A program made the position numbers and the translations under genes. A model generated the notes under the pieces. That model was not told the DNA's origin. It saw nothing but the letters and a program-made list of their open reading frames with translations, and searched no databases. A stretch of 64,000 nt of DNA from Alphaproteobacteria bacterium (GTDB taxonomy: Bacteria; Pseudomonadota; Alphaproteobacteria; Thalassobaculales; Thalassobaculaceae). Every line of letters starts with the position of its first letter. Positions within the stretch are counted from its first letter, which is position 1. The DNA is taken from NCBI GenBank assembly GCA_024742605.1, contig JANSYC010000001.1, positions 62,001 through 126,000 on the forward strand, written 5' to 3'. This document shows, piece by piece, positions 1 to 9,352 of the stretch.

Positions 1-976
1 TCCGGATCTCGATCATCGGCAGCCGCACCGGCAGCCCGTCCACTTTGCCTTCCGTCACCAGCCGGATCGCACCGCCGTCGACCACGGAGACGTCGTAGGA
101 GGTCCCCCCCATGTCCACCGCAACCAGGTTCGGCATATCGAGATCCGCCGACAGCACCTCCGCCGCACGCGCGCCACCCGCCGGCCCCGACAGAAGCAGA
201 CGCGCGGGCTGTTCCCCCGCGATCTGCGGAGTGGTGACCCCGCCATTGGATTGCACCAGATAGACCGGCGTCCCGATCCCGGCCTCCTCGAGCCGCCCGT
301 TGAGGCGGTCGAGATAGGTCTTCACCACCGGCATCAGCAGGGCGTTCAGGACGGCGGTCGAGGTGCGCTCGAATTCGCGGATCTCCGGGCTGACAGCATG
401 GCTGCAGGACACGTAAACACCCGGGGCGATCTCGGAGACGATCTCCGCGACCCGCCGCTCGTGCGCCGGGTTGGCATAGGAATGCAGCAGCGCGACCGCC
501 ACGGTCTCGGCCCCGGCCGCAACCGCCGCCCGCACGGCGACCCGCACGCTCTCCTCATCGAGCGCCGTCACCACCGACCCGTCGGCCCGCAGCCGTTCAA
601 CCACCCCGAACCGGCGGGACCGCGGCACCAGCAAGGGGCGGTCCTCGGCTTTGTTGGCGTAGACCACCTGGCGGAAATGCCGCCCGATCTCCAGAACATC
701 GGTAAAGCCCTGGGTGGTCAGCACCGCGCCCTTCGGCAGCTTCCGTTCCAGCACCGCGTTGGTCGCGATCGTGGTGCCGTGCATGATCGCGCGGATGTCC
801 GACAGCCGAAAATCAAACAGCTCGGCCGCCTGAACGATACCCGCGATCAATCCCTCCGAAGGGTCGGCGGGCGTGCTCGGCACCTTGTGGGCGTGGGTCT
901 CACCGGACGCTTCGTCCAGAATCTGCACATCGGTGAAGGTCCCACCGATATCAATGGCGACGCGTATCGCGGGCAT
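1..976 (-). CDS. Hydantoinase/oxoprolinase family protein, HyuA-like (partial, runs off left edge)
   Basis: The frame opens at ATG 976 and stays open to the window edge (325 codons), so the C-terminus is missing. The N-terminus reads MPAIRVAIDIGGTFTDVQ, the ASKHA-type phosphate loop of the hydantoinase A/oxoprolinase family; further on are HGTTIATNA and, about residue 290, a second loop VDMGGTSYDVS. This family performs ATP-dependent opening of hydantoins or 5-oxoproline, usually with a HyuB partner that would lie beyond the left edge. Substrate cannot be told from this part. It is divergent from the RND adaptor gene. Confidence 0.9.
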   Translation of the reverse strand, partial: MPAIRVAIDIGGTFTDVQILDEASGETHAHKVPSTPADPSEGLIAGIVQAAELFDFRLSDIRAIMHGTTIATNAVLERKLPKGAVLTTQGFTDVLEIGRHFRQVVYANKAEDRPLLVPRSRRFGVVERLRADGSVVTALDEESVRVAVRAAVAAGAETVAVALLHSYANPAHERRVAEIVSEIAPGVYVSCSHAVSPEIREFERTSTAVLNALLMPVVKTYLDRLNGRLEEAGIGTPVYLVQSNGGVTTPQIAGEQPARLLLSGPAGGARAAEVLSADLDMPNLVAVDMGGTSYDVSVVDGGAIRLVTEGKVDGLPVRLPMIEIR

Positions 977-1078
977 GAGGAAAACCTTGAGACGGTGTCG
1001 GAAACTGGAACCGGGCGGATCCAGAGAGCATGACAAAGCCTTGGCTCGAGTTCGTCAATGCTCTTCAATCTCGAACAA

Positions 1079-1104
1079 ATGTTGCAGTGCGATGTTGCAT
1101 TGCG
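1079..1104. repeat. Tandem 13-bp direct repeat upstream of the RND efflux genes
   Basis: ATGTTGCAGTGCG (1079-1091) is followed immediately by ATGTTGCATTGCG (1092-1104), 12 of 13 positions identical. It lies in the divergent spacer between the hydantoinase and the RND adaptor, about 128 bp before the chosen adaptor start. Such repeats can be regulator sites; no regulator gene is adjacent, so the function is only suggested. Confidence 0.4.
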
Positions 1105-1231
1105 GTTGGAATCGGGCCACGACCTCCCAAGTGTTTGCGGTCGGTCGGAGATTTCGACGCCCTTCGTGCCCATGCAGTGCCCAGACCTGCGACCTCTGCT
1201 CGACCCAGCGAGCCCTATCGGGAGATTCCCC

Positions 1232-2383
1232 ATGCGAGCCTGGATACTAGCCATCACAGCCCTCGGTCTTCTCGCGGCATGTGACCAGCCCGATGGCGGC
1301 GGCGGAGCGGGGGGGGGCGGAAACCAGCCGCCGCCGACCGTGACAGTGGCAAAACCGGTGACCAAGAAAATCGTCGAAGACGACGAATTCGTCGGGCGGT
1401 TTGAAGCGGTGGACTCGGTCGACCTGCGGGCTCGGATCGGGGGCTATCTGGATACCATCAATTTCGTCGACGGCACCAAGGTGGAACGGGGCGATCTGCT
1501 GTTCACCATTGACCAGCGGCCCTTTCTCACATCCCTGCGCCAGGCCGAGTCCAGCCTGCAGGCGGACGAGGCGAGTTTCAATTTCGCCAAGCAGCAGCTG
1601 GAGCGGGCGGAGCAGCTTTTGAACCGCGGCAACATCTCACGCAGCGTCGTGGACCAGCGGAGGGAGAGTTTTCTGTCGGCCCAAAGTGCGATTGAGGGAT
1701 CACGCGCCGCGCTGGAACGGGCTCGGCTGGACCTGGAGTATACCGAAATACGGGCACCGATCTCCGGCCGGATCGGCCGTCATCTGATCTCGGCGGGCAA
1801 TCTGATCGAGGCGAACGCCAGCGTTCTCACCTCGATCGTGTCGATCAACCCGATCTACTTCTATTTCGACATCAACGAGCGTTATTTCCTGTCCTACAGC
1901 CGAGACGCACAGGCGCGCGGCGCATCCCTTCAGGAAGGCGGCGGCGGGCTCAAGGTCTCGGTGACCCTGGGGGCCGGTCAGAACGAAGAGGTCCGCACCG
2001 GTGTCCTGGACTTCTCGGAGAACCGGATCGATCAGAACACCGGCACCATGCGGGTCCGGGCGGTCATCGACAATTCCGATGAATTCCTGCAGCCGGGTCT
2101 GTTCGGCCGAATCAATGTTCCGGGCTCACTGCCCTATGACGGGATCCTGATCCCGGACGAAGCGATCGTCGCGGATCAGCAGCGGCGCCTGGTCTACGTA
2201 CTCGACGGCGAGAACAAGGCCCGCCAGGTCGAGGTTCGCCCCGGTCCCCGGATCGACGGCTATCGGGTGATCCGCGAAGGCCTCGAAGGCGACGAGCAGA
2301 TCGTGATCAACGGCCTGATGCGGGTCCGCCCAGGTTCCCCCGTCACGCCAGAGGTGGTCGAACTGCCGCCCGTGGCCGAGTAA
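1232..2383 (+). CDS. RND efflux periplasmic adaptor lipoprotein
   Basis: 383 residues. Membrane fusion protein of a tripartite RND pump, linking the inner-membrane transporter to an outer-membrane channel. The ATG at 1232 was chosen because it has a GGGAGA ribosome site and starts a lipoprotein signal (MRAWILAITALGLLAAC, lipobox cysteine at 17); the frame is open further upstream, but that sequence looks non-coding. The mature protein shows the lipoyl half motif (VDLRARIGGYLDTINF), a long alpha-hairpin (about 110-190), the second half motif (EIRAPISGRIGR), and the beta-barrel and membrane-proximal domains. It is AcrA/MexE-like in length and is followed after 11 bp by the pump gene. No outer-membrane channel gene follows. 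Confidence 0.93.
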   Translation: MRAWILAITALGLLAACDQPDGGGGAGGGGNQPPPTVTVAKPVTKKIVEDDEFVGRFEAVDSVDLRARIGGYLDTINFVDGTKVERGDLLFTIDQRPFLTSLRQAESSLQADEASFNFAKQQLERAEQLLNRGNISRSVVDQRRESFLSAQSAIEGSRAALERARLDLEYTEIRAPISGRIGRHLISAGNLIEANASVLTSIVSINPIYFYFDINERYFLSYSRDAQARGASLQEGGGGLKVSVTLGAGQNEEVRTGVLDFSENRIDQNTGTMRVRAVIDNSDEFLQPGLFGRINVPGSLPYDGILIPDEAIVADQQRRLVYVLDGENKARQVEVRPGPRIDGYRVIREGLEGDEQIVINGLMRVRPGSPVTPEVVELPPVAE

Positions 2384-2394
2384 GGACGACCGTC

Positions 2395-5300
2395 ATGGGT
2401 ATAGGTCATTTCTTCGTCAACCGTCCGATCTTCGCAACGGTGCTCTCGCTGATCACGGTGATCATCGGGCTGGTATCCTACGGCCAGTTGCCGGTCTCCC
2501 AGTATCCCGAAATCGCGCCGCCCTCGATCGTGGTGCGGGCCACCTATCCGGGCGCCGACGCCACCACCGTGGCGAATACCGTGGCCAATCCGCTGGAGCA
2601 GGAGGTCAACGGGGTCGAAGGCATGATCTACATGTCCTCCTATTCGACCTCGGACGGCGCGATGTCGCTGACCATCACCTTCGAGCTCGGCACCGATCTG
2701 GACGCCGCTCAGGTGCTGGTCCAGAACCGGGTTTCGATCGCCGAACCGCGGTTGCCGGAAGAGGTGCGCAGGCTGGGGGTCACCACGTCGAAGAGTTCGC
2801 CCGACCTGATGATGGTCGTGCATATGCTGTCTCCGGACGACACCTTCGATCAGCTCTATGTCTCGAACTACGCCCGCGCCCGCGCCCGGGATCTGCTGGT
2901 GCGGCTTGAGGGCGTCGGCGAAGTGCTCCTGTTCGGTGAGCGGCAGTTCGCCCTTCGGGTCTGGCTCGACACCGACAAACTCGCGGCCTACGGCATCACA
3001 CCGGGCGATGTGGTCTCGTCCCTGCGCGAACAGAACGTCCAGGTCTCCGGCGGCGCGCTCGGCACCCCGCCCAATGACGGCGACAACGCCTTCCAATACG
3101 TCGTCACCACTCAAGGCCGTTTCAGCGATCCCAAGGATTTCGGCAACGTCATCGTCCGTGCGACCGAGGACGGGCGGATCGTGCGCGTGCGCGACGTCGC
3201 CCGGGTCGAACTGGGTGCCAAGGACTACATCTCGAACTCCTACCTGAACAACAAGCCCGCAGTGGCACTGGGTATCTTCCAGCGGCCGGGAACCAACGCA
3301 CTCGCGACCGCCGACGAGATCATCGCCACCATGGACGAACTGGCGACAGAGTTCCCACCGGGTTTGGCCTATCAGGTGGTCTACAATCCGACCGAGTTCA
3401 TCAGCTCGTCGATCGACGCGGTCTACGCGACGATCTTCGAAGCCGTGATCCTGGTGGTGATCGTGATTCTGGTGTTCCTCCAGAGCTGGCGGACCGCCCT
3501 GATCCCGATCCTGGCGATTCCGGTGTCGCTGATCGGCACCTTCGCGGTGATGCTCATGCTCGGCTACTCGCTCAACATGCTGACCCTTTTCGGCCTGGTG
3601 CTGGCGATCGGCATCGTGGTCGACGATGCGATCGTGGTGGTCGAGAATGTCGAGCGCAACATGGCCAACGGCATGTCGCCCCGCGAGGCGGCCCACCAGA
3701 CCATGACCGAAGTGGCCGGCGCACTGATCGCGACCTCTCTGGTGCTGATCGCGGTGTTCGTACCGACCGCCTTCGTGCCCGGGATCTCCGGCCAGTTCTA
3801 CACCCAGTTCGCGGTCACGATCTCGGTCTCGACGGCGATCTCGTCGATCAACTCGCTGAGCCTGTCGCCGGCCCTTGCAGCCGTGCTGCTGCGCCCGCAC
3901 GACGCGCCGAAATCACAGAACCCGCTGGCGGCGTTCGGCCGTAAGCTGGCGGACGGCTTCAACCGCGGCTTTGACCGGATGGCCTCGGCCTATGCGTCCC
4001 TGGTCGGACTGATGGCACGCCGCAACACGGTCCTGGTCGGAACGCTGATGGTGTTCGGCGGCCTGATTTACGGCGCCTATTTCATGCTGACCACCGTGCC
4101 CCGCGGGTTCATTCCGACCCTCGACCAGGGCTACGCCATCGTGGTCGTGCAGCTTCCGAGCGGCGCCGCCCTGAACCGCACCGATGCGGTCATCAAGGAG
4201 GCGTCCGAGATCGTCCGCACCAGCCCCGGCATCACCGACGCGGTCGCCTTTGCCGGTTTCTCCGGCGCCACCTTCACCAATGCGTCGAACCAGGGCGTGA
4301 TCTTCGCCCGGTTCGACAGTTTCGAGAACCGGCTGGCCCAGGGGCTGCCGGCCGAGGCCGTCATCGGACAGCTCTTCGGCCGTCTGCAGTCGATCCGCGA
4401 GGCCTTCATCATCGCGATCGCGCCACCGCCGGTCCGCGGCATCGGCCAGGGCGGCGGTTTCAAGATGCAGGTTCAGGACCGGGAAAGCACCGAGATCGGC
4501 GACGTGCTGAACGCTGCCAATTCGGTGATCGGAGCCGCCAATCAGACCCCGGGCGTGGCCGGTCTCTATACCACCTTCGCCGCCTCAAGCCCGCAGATCT
4601 TTCTGGAGATCGACCGGGTGCGGGCACAGATGCTGAACGTGCCAATCTCCAGCATCTTCGAAGCGCTCTCGACCAATCTGGGGGCGACCTATGTGAACGA
4701 CTTCAATGCCTTCGGGCGCATCTACCAGGTTCGGGCCCAGGCCGATCAACAGTTCCGGCAGGACCCGGCCGACATTCTGCGCCTGAAAGTGCGGTCGACC
4801 ACCGGCGCCCTGGTGCCGCTCGGGACCCTGGTCGATATCCAGGATCGGGCCGGACCGGATCTGGTCCAGCGCTACAACATGCTGGTCTCGGTCCCGGTCC
4901 AGGGCGCGGCGGCCCCGGGTGTCTCGACCGGTGAGGCGCTTACGATCATGGAGGGTGTGGCCGACAAGGTCCTGCCGGAGGGGATGACCTTCGAATGGAC
5001 CGAACTCGCCTTCCAGGAGGCCAATACCGGGAACGCGGCGGTCTATATCTTCGCCCTGGCCGTCGCCTTCGCATTCCTGGTGCTGGCCGCCCAGTACGAA
5101 AGCTGGATCCTGCCGCTCGCCATCATCCTGATCGTGCCGACCAGCTTGCTGGCGGCGCTTCTGGGCGTGTCCTTCCGGGGCATGGACAACAACATCCTGA
5201 CCCAGGTCGGCCTGATCGTTCTGGTTGGTCTGGCGGCGAAGAACGCGATTCTGATCGTGGAATTCGCCAAACAGCTGGAGGAGGAAGGCAAATCGCTGAC

Positions 5301-5562
5301 CGAGGCCATCGTCACCTCGGCCCGCCTGCGGCTGCGGCCGATCCTGATGACCGCCTTCGCCTTCATCCTGGGCGTGCTGCCGCTGGCGGTCGCGACCGGA
5401 CCCGGTGCCGAGATGCGTCAGTCCATCGGAACGGCCGTGTTCTCCGGCATGTTGGGTGTCACCTTCTTCGGGCTGATCTTCACCCCGGCCTTCTACATTC
5501 TGCTGCGGCGCATGGTCGGTGCCGGAAAGGCAGAAAACCCGGAGCCGCAAAAGGCGGAGTAA
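2395..5562 (+). CDS. RND multidrug efflux transporter, HAE1 family
   Basis: 1055 residues, the usual length for AcrB/MexF-type proton-driven pumps. It starts MGIGHFFVNRPIFATVLSL, the typical first transmembrane helix, has two large periplasmic loops and twelve predicted helices. The TM4 aspartate pair of the proton relay is visible at D410-D411 (GIVVDDAIVVVENVERN), and the TM10 lysine at K949 (GLAAKNAIL). It forms an operon with the adaptor. The substrate is unknown; antibiotics, dyes or solvents are typical of the family. It converges on the LysE gene with only about 28 bp between, holding a small CCGTC/GACGG hairpin at 5570-5583. Confidence 0.95.
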   Translation: MGIGHFFVNRPIFATVLSLITVIIGLVSYGQLPVSQYPEIAPPSIVVRATYPGADATTVANTVANPLEQEVNGVEGMIYMSSYSTSDGAMSLTITFELGTDLDAAQVLVQNRVSIAEPRLPEEVRRLGVTTSKSSPDLMMVVHMLSPDDTFDQLYVSNYARARARDLLVRLEGVGEVLLFGERQFALRVWLDTDKLAAYGITPGDVVSSLREQNVQVSGGALGTPPNDGDNAFQYVVTTQGRFSDPKDFGNVIVRATEDGRIVRVRDVARVELGAKDYISNSYLNNKPAVALGIFQRPGTNALATADEIIATMDELATEFPPGLAYQVVYNPTEFISSSIDAVYATIFEAVILVVIVILVFLQSWRTALIPILAIPVSLIGTFAVMLMLGYSLNMLTLFGLVLAIGIVVDDAIVVVENVERNMANGMSPREAAHQTMTEVAGALIATSLVLIAVFVPTAFVPGISGQFYTQFAVTISVSTAISSINSLSLSPALAAVLLRPHDAPKSQNPLAAFGRKLADGFNRGFDRMASAYASLVGLMARRNTVLVGTLMVFGGLIYGAYFMLTTVPRGFIPTLDQGYAIVVVQLPSGAALNRTDAVIKEASEIVRTSPGITDAVAFAGFSGATFTNASNQGVIFARFDSFENRLAQGLPAEAVIGQLFGRLQSIREAFIIAIAPPPVRGIGQGGGFKMQVQDRESTEIGDVLNAANSVIGAANQTPGVAGLYTTFAASSPQIFLEIDRVRAQMLNVPISSIFEALSTNLGATYVNDFNAFGRIYQVRAQADQQFRQDPADILRLKVRSTTGALVPLGTLVDIQDRAGPDLVQRYNMLVSVPVQGAAAPGVSTGEALTIMEGVADKVLPEGMTFEWTELAFQEANTGNAAVYIFALAVAFAFLVLAAQYESWILPLAIILIVPTSLLAALLGVSFRGMDNNILTQVGLIVLVGLAAKNAILIVEFAKQLEEEGKSLTEAIVTSARLRLRPILMTAFAFILGVLPLAVATGPGAEMRQSIGTAVFSGMLGVTFFGLIFTPAFYILLRRMVGAGKAENPEPQKAE

Positions 5563-5590
5563 CGGCAGTCCGTCCCGCGACGGCGGGGGC

Positions 5591-6214
5591 CTATTTGGAA
5601 AACAGATAGACCCCCACAGCCACCATGACGCCGCTTGCCGCCCGGTTGATCAGAATGTTGGCTCCGGACCCGAACCGACTTCCCGCCCGATGGGCGAGAT
5701 AGGCGTAGACGAGCTTCACGCCCCCCACCGCCACCACCGAGATGCCCATGACGAGGCCTGCGTCCAGGTAGCTGATGTTGGTGAGGTCGATGAAGGCCGG
5801 CAGGAATCCAAGGTAGAACAGCACCACCTTCTGATCGGCCAGGGTGATGAAGAGACCTGTCAGGAAACTCGAGATCAGGGAGGGCGAGGCGGCGGATTCC
5901 GTGCCTTCGACGGATGCGCGACCGCTTCTCCACAGCTTGACGCCCATCCAGATCATATAGGCGCCGCCCACGTATTTTATCAGATAGGCGGCCTCGCCCA
6001 TCGCCTCGGTGAGCAGCGCCAGGCCGAAGATCGCAAGGCATATGTAGACAATGTCGCCCAGCACGATCCCGGCGGTGGTCGCAACACCATGGGAGAGCCC
6101 ATCGGCGGCCGAGCGGGTCGAAACCAGGAGAACGCTGACGCTCGGGATGATCGCCAGCACCAGCAGAGACCCCGTCAGCGCCAAGGCGTTCGCGAGCGTC
6201 ATGCTGGACTCCAT
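5591..6214 (-). CDS. LysE/RhtB family amino-acid exporter
   Basis: 207 residues with about six hydrophobic segments and the family signatures near the N-terminus (LAIIPSVSVLLVSTRSAADG) and in the second helix (YLIKYVGGAYMIWMGVKLW). Members export lysine, homoserine, threonine or related metabolites. The start at 6214 is preceded by a GGGAGGAT ribosome site at good spacing. The N-terminal signature is slightly unusual: the common PGP is IPS here. Substrate cannot be assigned. It is a single gene, convergent with the RND operon. Confidence 0.88.
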   Translation of the reverse strand: MESSMTLANALALTGSLLVLAIIPSVSVLLVSTRSAADGLSHGVATTAGIVLGDIVYICLAIFGLALLTEAMGEAAYLIKYVGGAYMIWMGVKLWRSGRASVEGTESAASPSLISSFLTGLFITLADQKVVLFYLGFLPAFIDLTNISYLDAGLVMGISVVAVGGVKLVYAYLAHRAGSRFGSGANILINRAASGVMVAVGVYLFSK

Positions 6215-6357
6215 GACGATATCCTCCCGAGATGATTCTGATCGTTCCGAAACTCTGCTGAAAACCTACGAGCCCTGGGCCCAGAGTGGCAATGCTTGAT
6301 TTCTGGCCACATCCCGCTCGTTCGACGGCCAACCGAAATAGGCCCGAGCCGAATTAA

Positions 6358-7206
6358 TCAGTCGCGTGTGAACAGGATGTTTCCGGTAAGGGCAACGCCT
6401 TCAGTCTTGGCCAGAACTTCGGCTTCCATAGCCGCGTCCTTTCGAAAGCCCAGTGCCTCAAGTTGCCCGATCACCGCCGCATGCTGTTTGTAGTTCAGAG
6501 AGAGTTCGATCATCACGGATCTCAGCCGACGGTCGGCCAGCACCTTTTGCCCGCCCGCCACGATCGCGTGCTCCAGTCCGTCGACATCGATCTTGATGTG
6601 GCTGGGCATCGGCAGATCGTGGGTGTGGACCAGTTCGTCCAGGGTCACGGTTTGAATGCCCTGCGGGCGGACCGAGCGTCCTGCCATGTCGCTCGAGCCG
6701 GCGCGCGCGCCTTGTACCTGATGCCCGCTGCTCCCGAGGGCTTCCTGCGTGAGCAGGATCGTGCTGAAGCCGGACCTGTCAGAGAGACCGACGCAATAGG
6801 CGAGACAACGATCACCGATCTTGTTCAGCCCGATATTTTCGTTCAACAAGCCGAAATTCCGGGCTTCGGGTTCGAATGCGAACACACGGCACCCGGCCCC
6901 AACGGAGGCGTAAAGGCTGAAGAGTCCGATATTGGCACCGATGTCGAACAGCACATCGCCGGGAGTCATCCCGTCGAGCCATGTGATCGTCTCCGGTTCC
7001 TTGGTGCTAACCGTGAGCACCCGATAGGCGGAGATGCCGTTCGGTGTCGCATAGGTGATCGAGGTACCGGAGCCGTTTGCGATCGGACCATTCACCCGGA
7101 TGATCGGACGCGCCTTTCCATAGCTGACCGCAAGATCGAGCAGTTTTTTTCGCGCATCGGGCTTGGTCGTTGCCTTCGGCGCGGCGTCGTCCGGTATGTC
7201 CGACAT
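6358..7206 (-). CDS. FkbM family SAM-dependent methyltransferase
   Basis: 282 residues. The SAM-binding loop is VLFDIGANIGLFSLYAS followed by FAFEPEARNFGLLNENI, and the later HIKIDVDGLEHAIVAGG is the second FkbM hallmark. Members O-methylate sugars, polyketides or glycolipid components. The ATG at 7206 has GGAG upstream; a TTG six codons earlier is less likely. It lies 39 bp downstream of the sulfotransferase gene and probably forms a two-gene operon with it, suggesting joint decoration of a glycan or small molecule (inference). Confidence 0.88.
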   Translation of the reverse strand: MSDIPDDAAPKATTKPDARKKLLDLAVSYGKARPIIRVNGPIANGSGTSITYATPNGISAYRVLTVSTKEPETITWLDGMTPGDVLFDIGANIGLFSLYASVGAGCRVFAFEPEARNFGLLNENIGLNKIGDRCLAYCVGLSDRSGFSTILLTQEALGSSGHQVQGARAGSSDMAGRSVRPQGIQTVTLDELVHTHDLPMPSHIKIDVDGLEHAIVAGGQKVLADRRLRSVMIELSLNYKQHAAVIGQLEALGFRKDAAMEAEVLAKTEGVALTGNILFTRD

Positions 7207-7245
7207 GAAACGGTCTCCAGTCAAATGTGCGTAGCCGACCGCCTG

Positions 7246-8139
7246 TCAGGCCGGCGAAATCAGACCGCTTGGATAACCCCATTCGGCGAGCGCGTCACCG
7301 GCAACCGACTCGAACGCGGCCAAGGCCGAATCATCGAATTCACCCCGCCATCCTTCGACTTCACCGCGCCGGTAGTGGGACTTCGGGTCCACTTGCCCCT
7401 GGCGTCGCCCTCCGGACAGTGTCTCGAAGCTGGAGGCCGAAACCGCTCGGGCGACAATTTCAGGGTCCGTGGACACGCCAAGGAACTCGAAAATCCGGGT
7501 CGCCTCCGCGAGCGTATCCCGATGCAACGTCTCATACTGCACGAGGATGGAGGCGTCAGGATTGCAGTCGGCGACACCCTTGCGGTTTCGCTCCACCCAT
7601 TCCTTGGCGTACCAGCCGACATATTCTTCCCAGCTCATCTCCGTCGGAAGCTTTGCGCGAAACCTGGACCACGCCGATATCGCACCGTCCCGACCGTCCC
7701 GCATGACGTGGATGAACTTCGCTTTCGGAAAAAGCGCGTAGATACGACCCAGGTACATAATGTTCTCAGGCGTCTTCTCTCCAATCAATGCGGTCTTGGA
7801 GAGATCCCGATCACCGATATTTGCCTGCACCAGCTCCATATAGGCCAGCCGCAGCAGCCGGACCACGCCACCGCGCCGAAACCCACGCGAGGCGGGCGCC
7901 CAGACCGCTGCGTCTTCACCGCGCTTCTGGCTGTGATTCGCCACCACACGGCCGATCTGCCCGGCGAGCCCGCTCATGAACTGCGACTCCCCCAGACACA
8001 CCACCTCGGGGTGGGCATCGAGCAACTGCTGAACCCAGGTCGTTCCTGAACGCGGAAGACCTCCGATGAAGAACACCGGCATTTCGGCAGCCCTGTCGCT
8101 CGATTTCGCCATCTCCAGGAATTCGGGAATGCTGGTCAT
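7246..8139 (-). CDS. PAPS-dependent sulfotransferase
   Basis: 297 residues from the ATG at 8139, which has a GGAAGG site; an in-frame TTG at 8172 is the alternative. The 5'-phosphosulfate loop is clear (FFIGGLPRSGTTWVQQLL) and the 3'-phosphate region follows (FPKAKFIHVMRDGRDGAIS, with the conserved Arg-Asp and Ser). It would transfer sulfate from PAPS to a hydroxyl or amine; the acceptor is not predictable. It is the first gene of the pair with the FkbM methyltransferase, so a methylated and sulfated surface glycan or metabolite is plausible. Confidence 0.9.
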   Translation of the reverse strand: MTSIPEFLEMAKSSDRAAEMPVFFIGGLPRSGTTWVQQLLDAHPEVVCLGESQFMSGLAGQIGRVVANHSQKRGEDAAVWAPASRGFRRGGVVRLLRLAYMELVQANIGDRDLSKTALIGEKTPENIMYLGRIYALFPKAKFIHVMRDGRDGAISAWSRFRAKLPTEMSWEEYVGWYAKEWVERNRKGVADCNPDASILVQYETLHRDTLAEATRIFEFLGVSTDPEIVARAVSASSFETLSGGRRQGQVDPKSHYRRGEVEGWRGEFDDSALAAFESVAGDALAEWGYPSGLISPA

Positions 8140-8270
8140 GAACGCCTTCCGCAGCGGGTTCGCAATCGCCAAAGCTCTCTAAAATTTGGCTGGCAGAACC
8201 TTATGGCGGAAGGCGGCTTCCGGCTCAAGCGGATGCCCGGTCCGAGGGCGACCGAACCCAGACAGCCCCG

Positions 8271-8699
8271 TCAGGTCCCGGCGACATAAGCCGCGAGCTG
8301 GCGCACTTCCTCCTGGGTCTCATCAAGCCGATGTTTCACCACGTCGCCAATGGAAATGACCCCGACCACGGCACCCGCATCCACAACCGGAACATGACGA
8401 AACCGTCCGTTGCTCATCATTTCCATGACGTTGGAGATCGATTGATCTCTGCTGCACGTCACCACCGACTGGGTCATCAAGGCCGACACCTGCTCCTCGA
8501 GACATTCGGCTCCCCGCCGCGCAATCGCGCGCACGATATCCCGCTCAGAGAGAATGCCGACCAGGGTGCTTCCCTTCAGAACAACAACGGATCCGATCCG
8601 GCATTCCGTAAGTTGCTTGGCCGCCTCGGATACCGATCTGTCCGGCGCAATCGAATGAATTTCAGGACCTTTGGTCTTGAGTATATCCTGGACCAGCAT
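8271..8699 (-). CDS. CBS-domain protein (two CBS motifs)
   Basis: 142 residues made almost entirely of a tandem CBS (Bateman) module: first repeat about 5-62 (ending GSTLVGILSERDIVRAIA), second about 72-128 (ending GAVVGVISIGDVVKHRL). Such stand-alone proteins bind adenosine nucleotides and regulate partner enzymes or channels. The start ATG 8699 has a perfect GGGAGGA site seven bases upstream. A longer open frame extends upstream but is arginine/proline-rich and not protein-like. No partner is obvious. Confidence 0.9.
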   Translation of the reverse strand: MLVQDILKTKGPEIHSIAPDRSVSEAAKQLTECRIGSVVVLKGSTLVGILSERDIVRAIARRGAECLEEQVSALMTQSVVTCSRDQSISNVMEMMSNGRFRHVPVVDAGAVVGVISIGDVVKHRLDETQEEVRQLAAYVAGT

Positions 8700-9352
8700 T
8701 GCATCCTCCCAAATCTGGGGCGGAGGAGCGGCACGCGGGGCACGGGCCCGAAGATCGCTTTCACGTGGTCGTGTCCCCCTCGGAGACTCGACATGTCGGT
8801 CGGGCGCTCGGAACCGTCCGGATGAAGCCGAACCCACCCTTTTCACGGATCTTCTTGATGAAGATCTCTAAACATGATTATCCGCCGATCTCGGATATAT
8901 GACAATAAAAAACGAGTTGACTATTCGGCCGAATGCTTGGGCACCGAAGCTTTGGCGTTGTACTCAACAGATCCGGCCCGGAGTCCGCAAATTTCTACGC
9001 GCCCCTCCGGAACTATTTCCACCCGACCCCCAAGACCACAGGCCACGGGTTTCCTGGTTCTCGCGTGACCCGGTTTCGACGGGTCCGAAGTTTTGAACCA
9101 TAGCCCGCTGCGTATCGGCCGATAGACCAGTGCGTCCGGCGCATTTCCAATCGTTCCCGAAGACGAAGAACGACGGCCTCCAACCGTCCTCCCCTGCCCT
9201 CCACCGACCGCTTCAAAGCGACCGAATGCGCGGAAATGCGAGGGTTGCCGGACTTGCGTTCATAGGCAATTTACGACATATCTACGGCCCAGTGTGCGAG
9301 CGGTAAATTGGCACGGCGCCCCCGCTCCAATGAACCAAAACGGGCATTACCT
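8700..9352. other. 653-bp gene-free interval before valS
   Basis: No open frame here looks like a protein. The middle (about 8865-8930) is AT-rich and contains a perfect 12-bp palindrome, ATTCGGCCGAAT (8923-8934), directly after a TTGAC sequence. At 9067-9085 there is a GACCCG/CGGGTC hairpin followed by a short T-run (9090-9094). These could be a promoter/operator and the end of a small transcript, but neither is secure. Confidence 0.4.
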
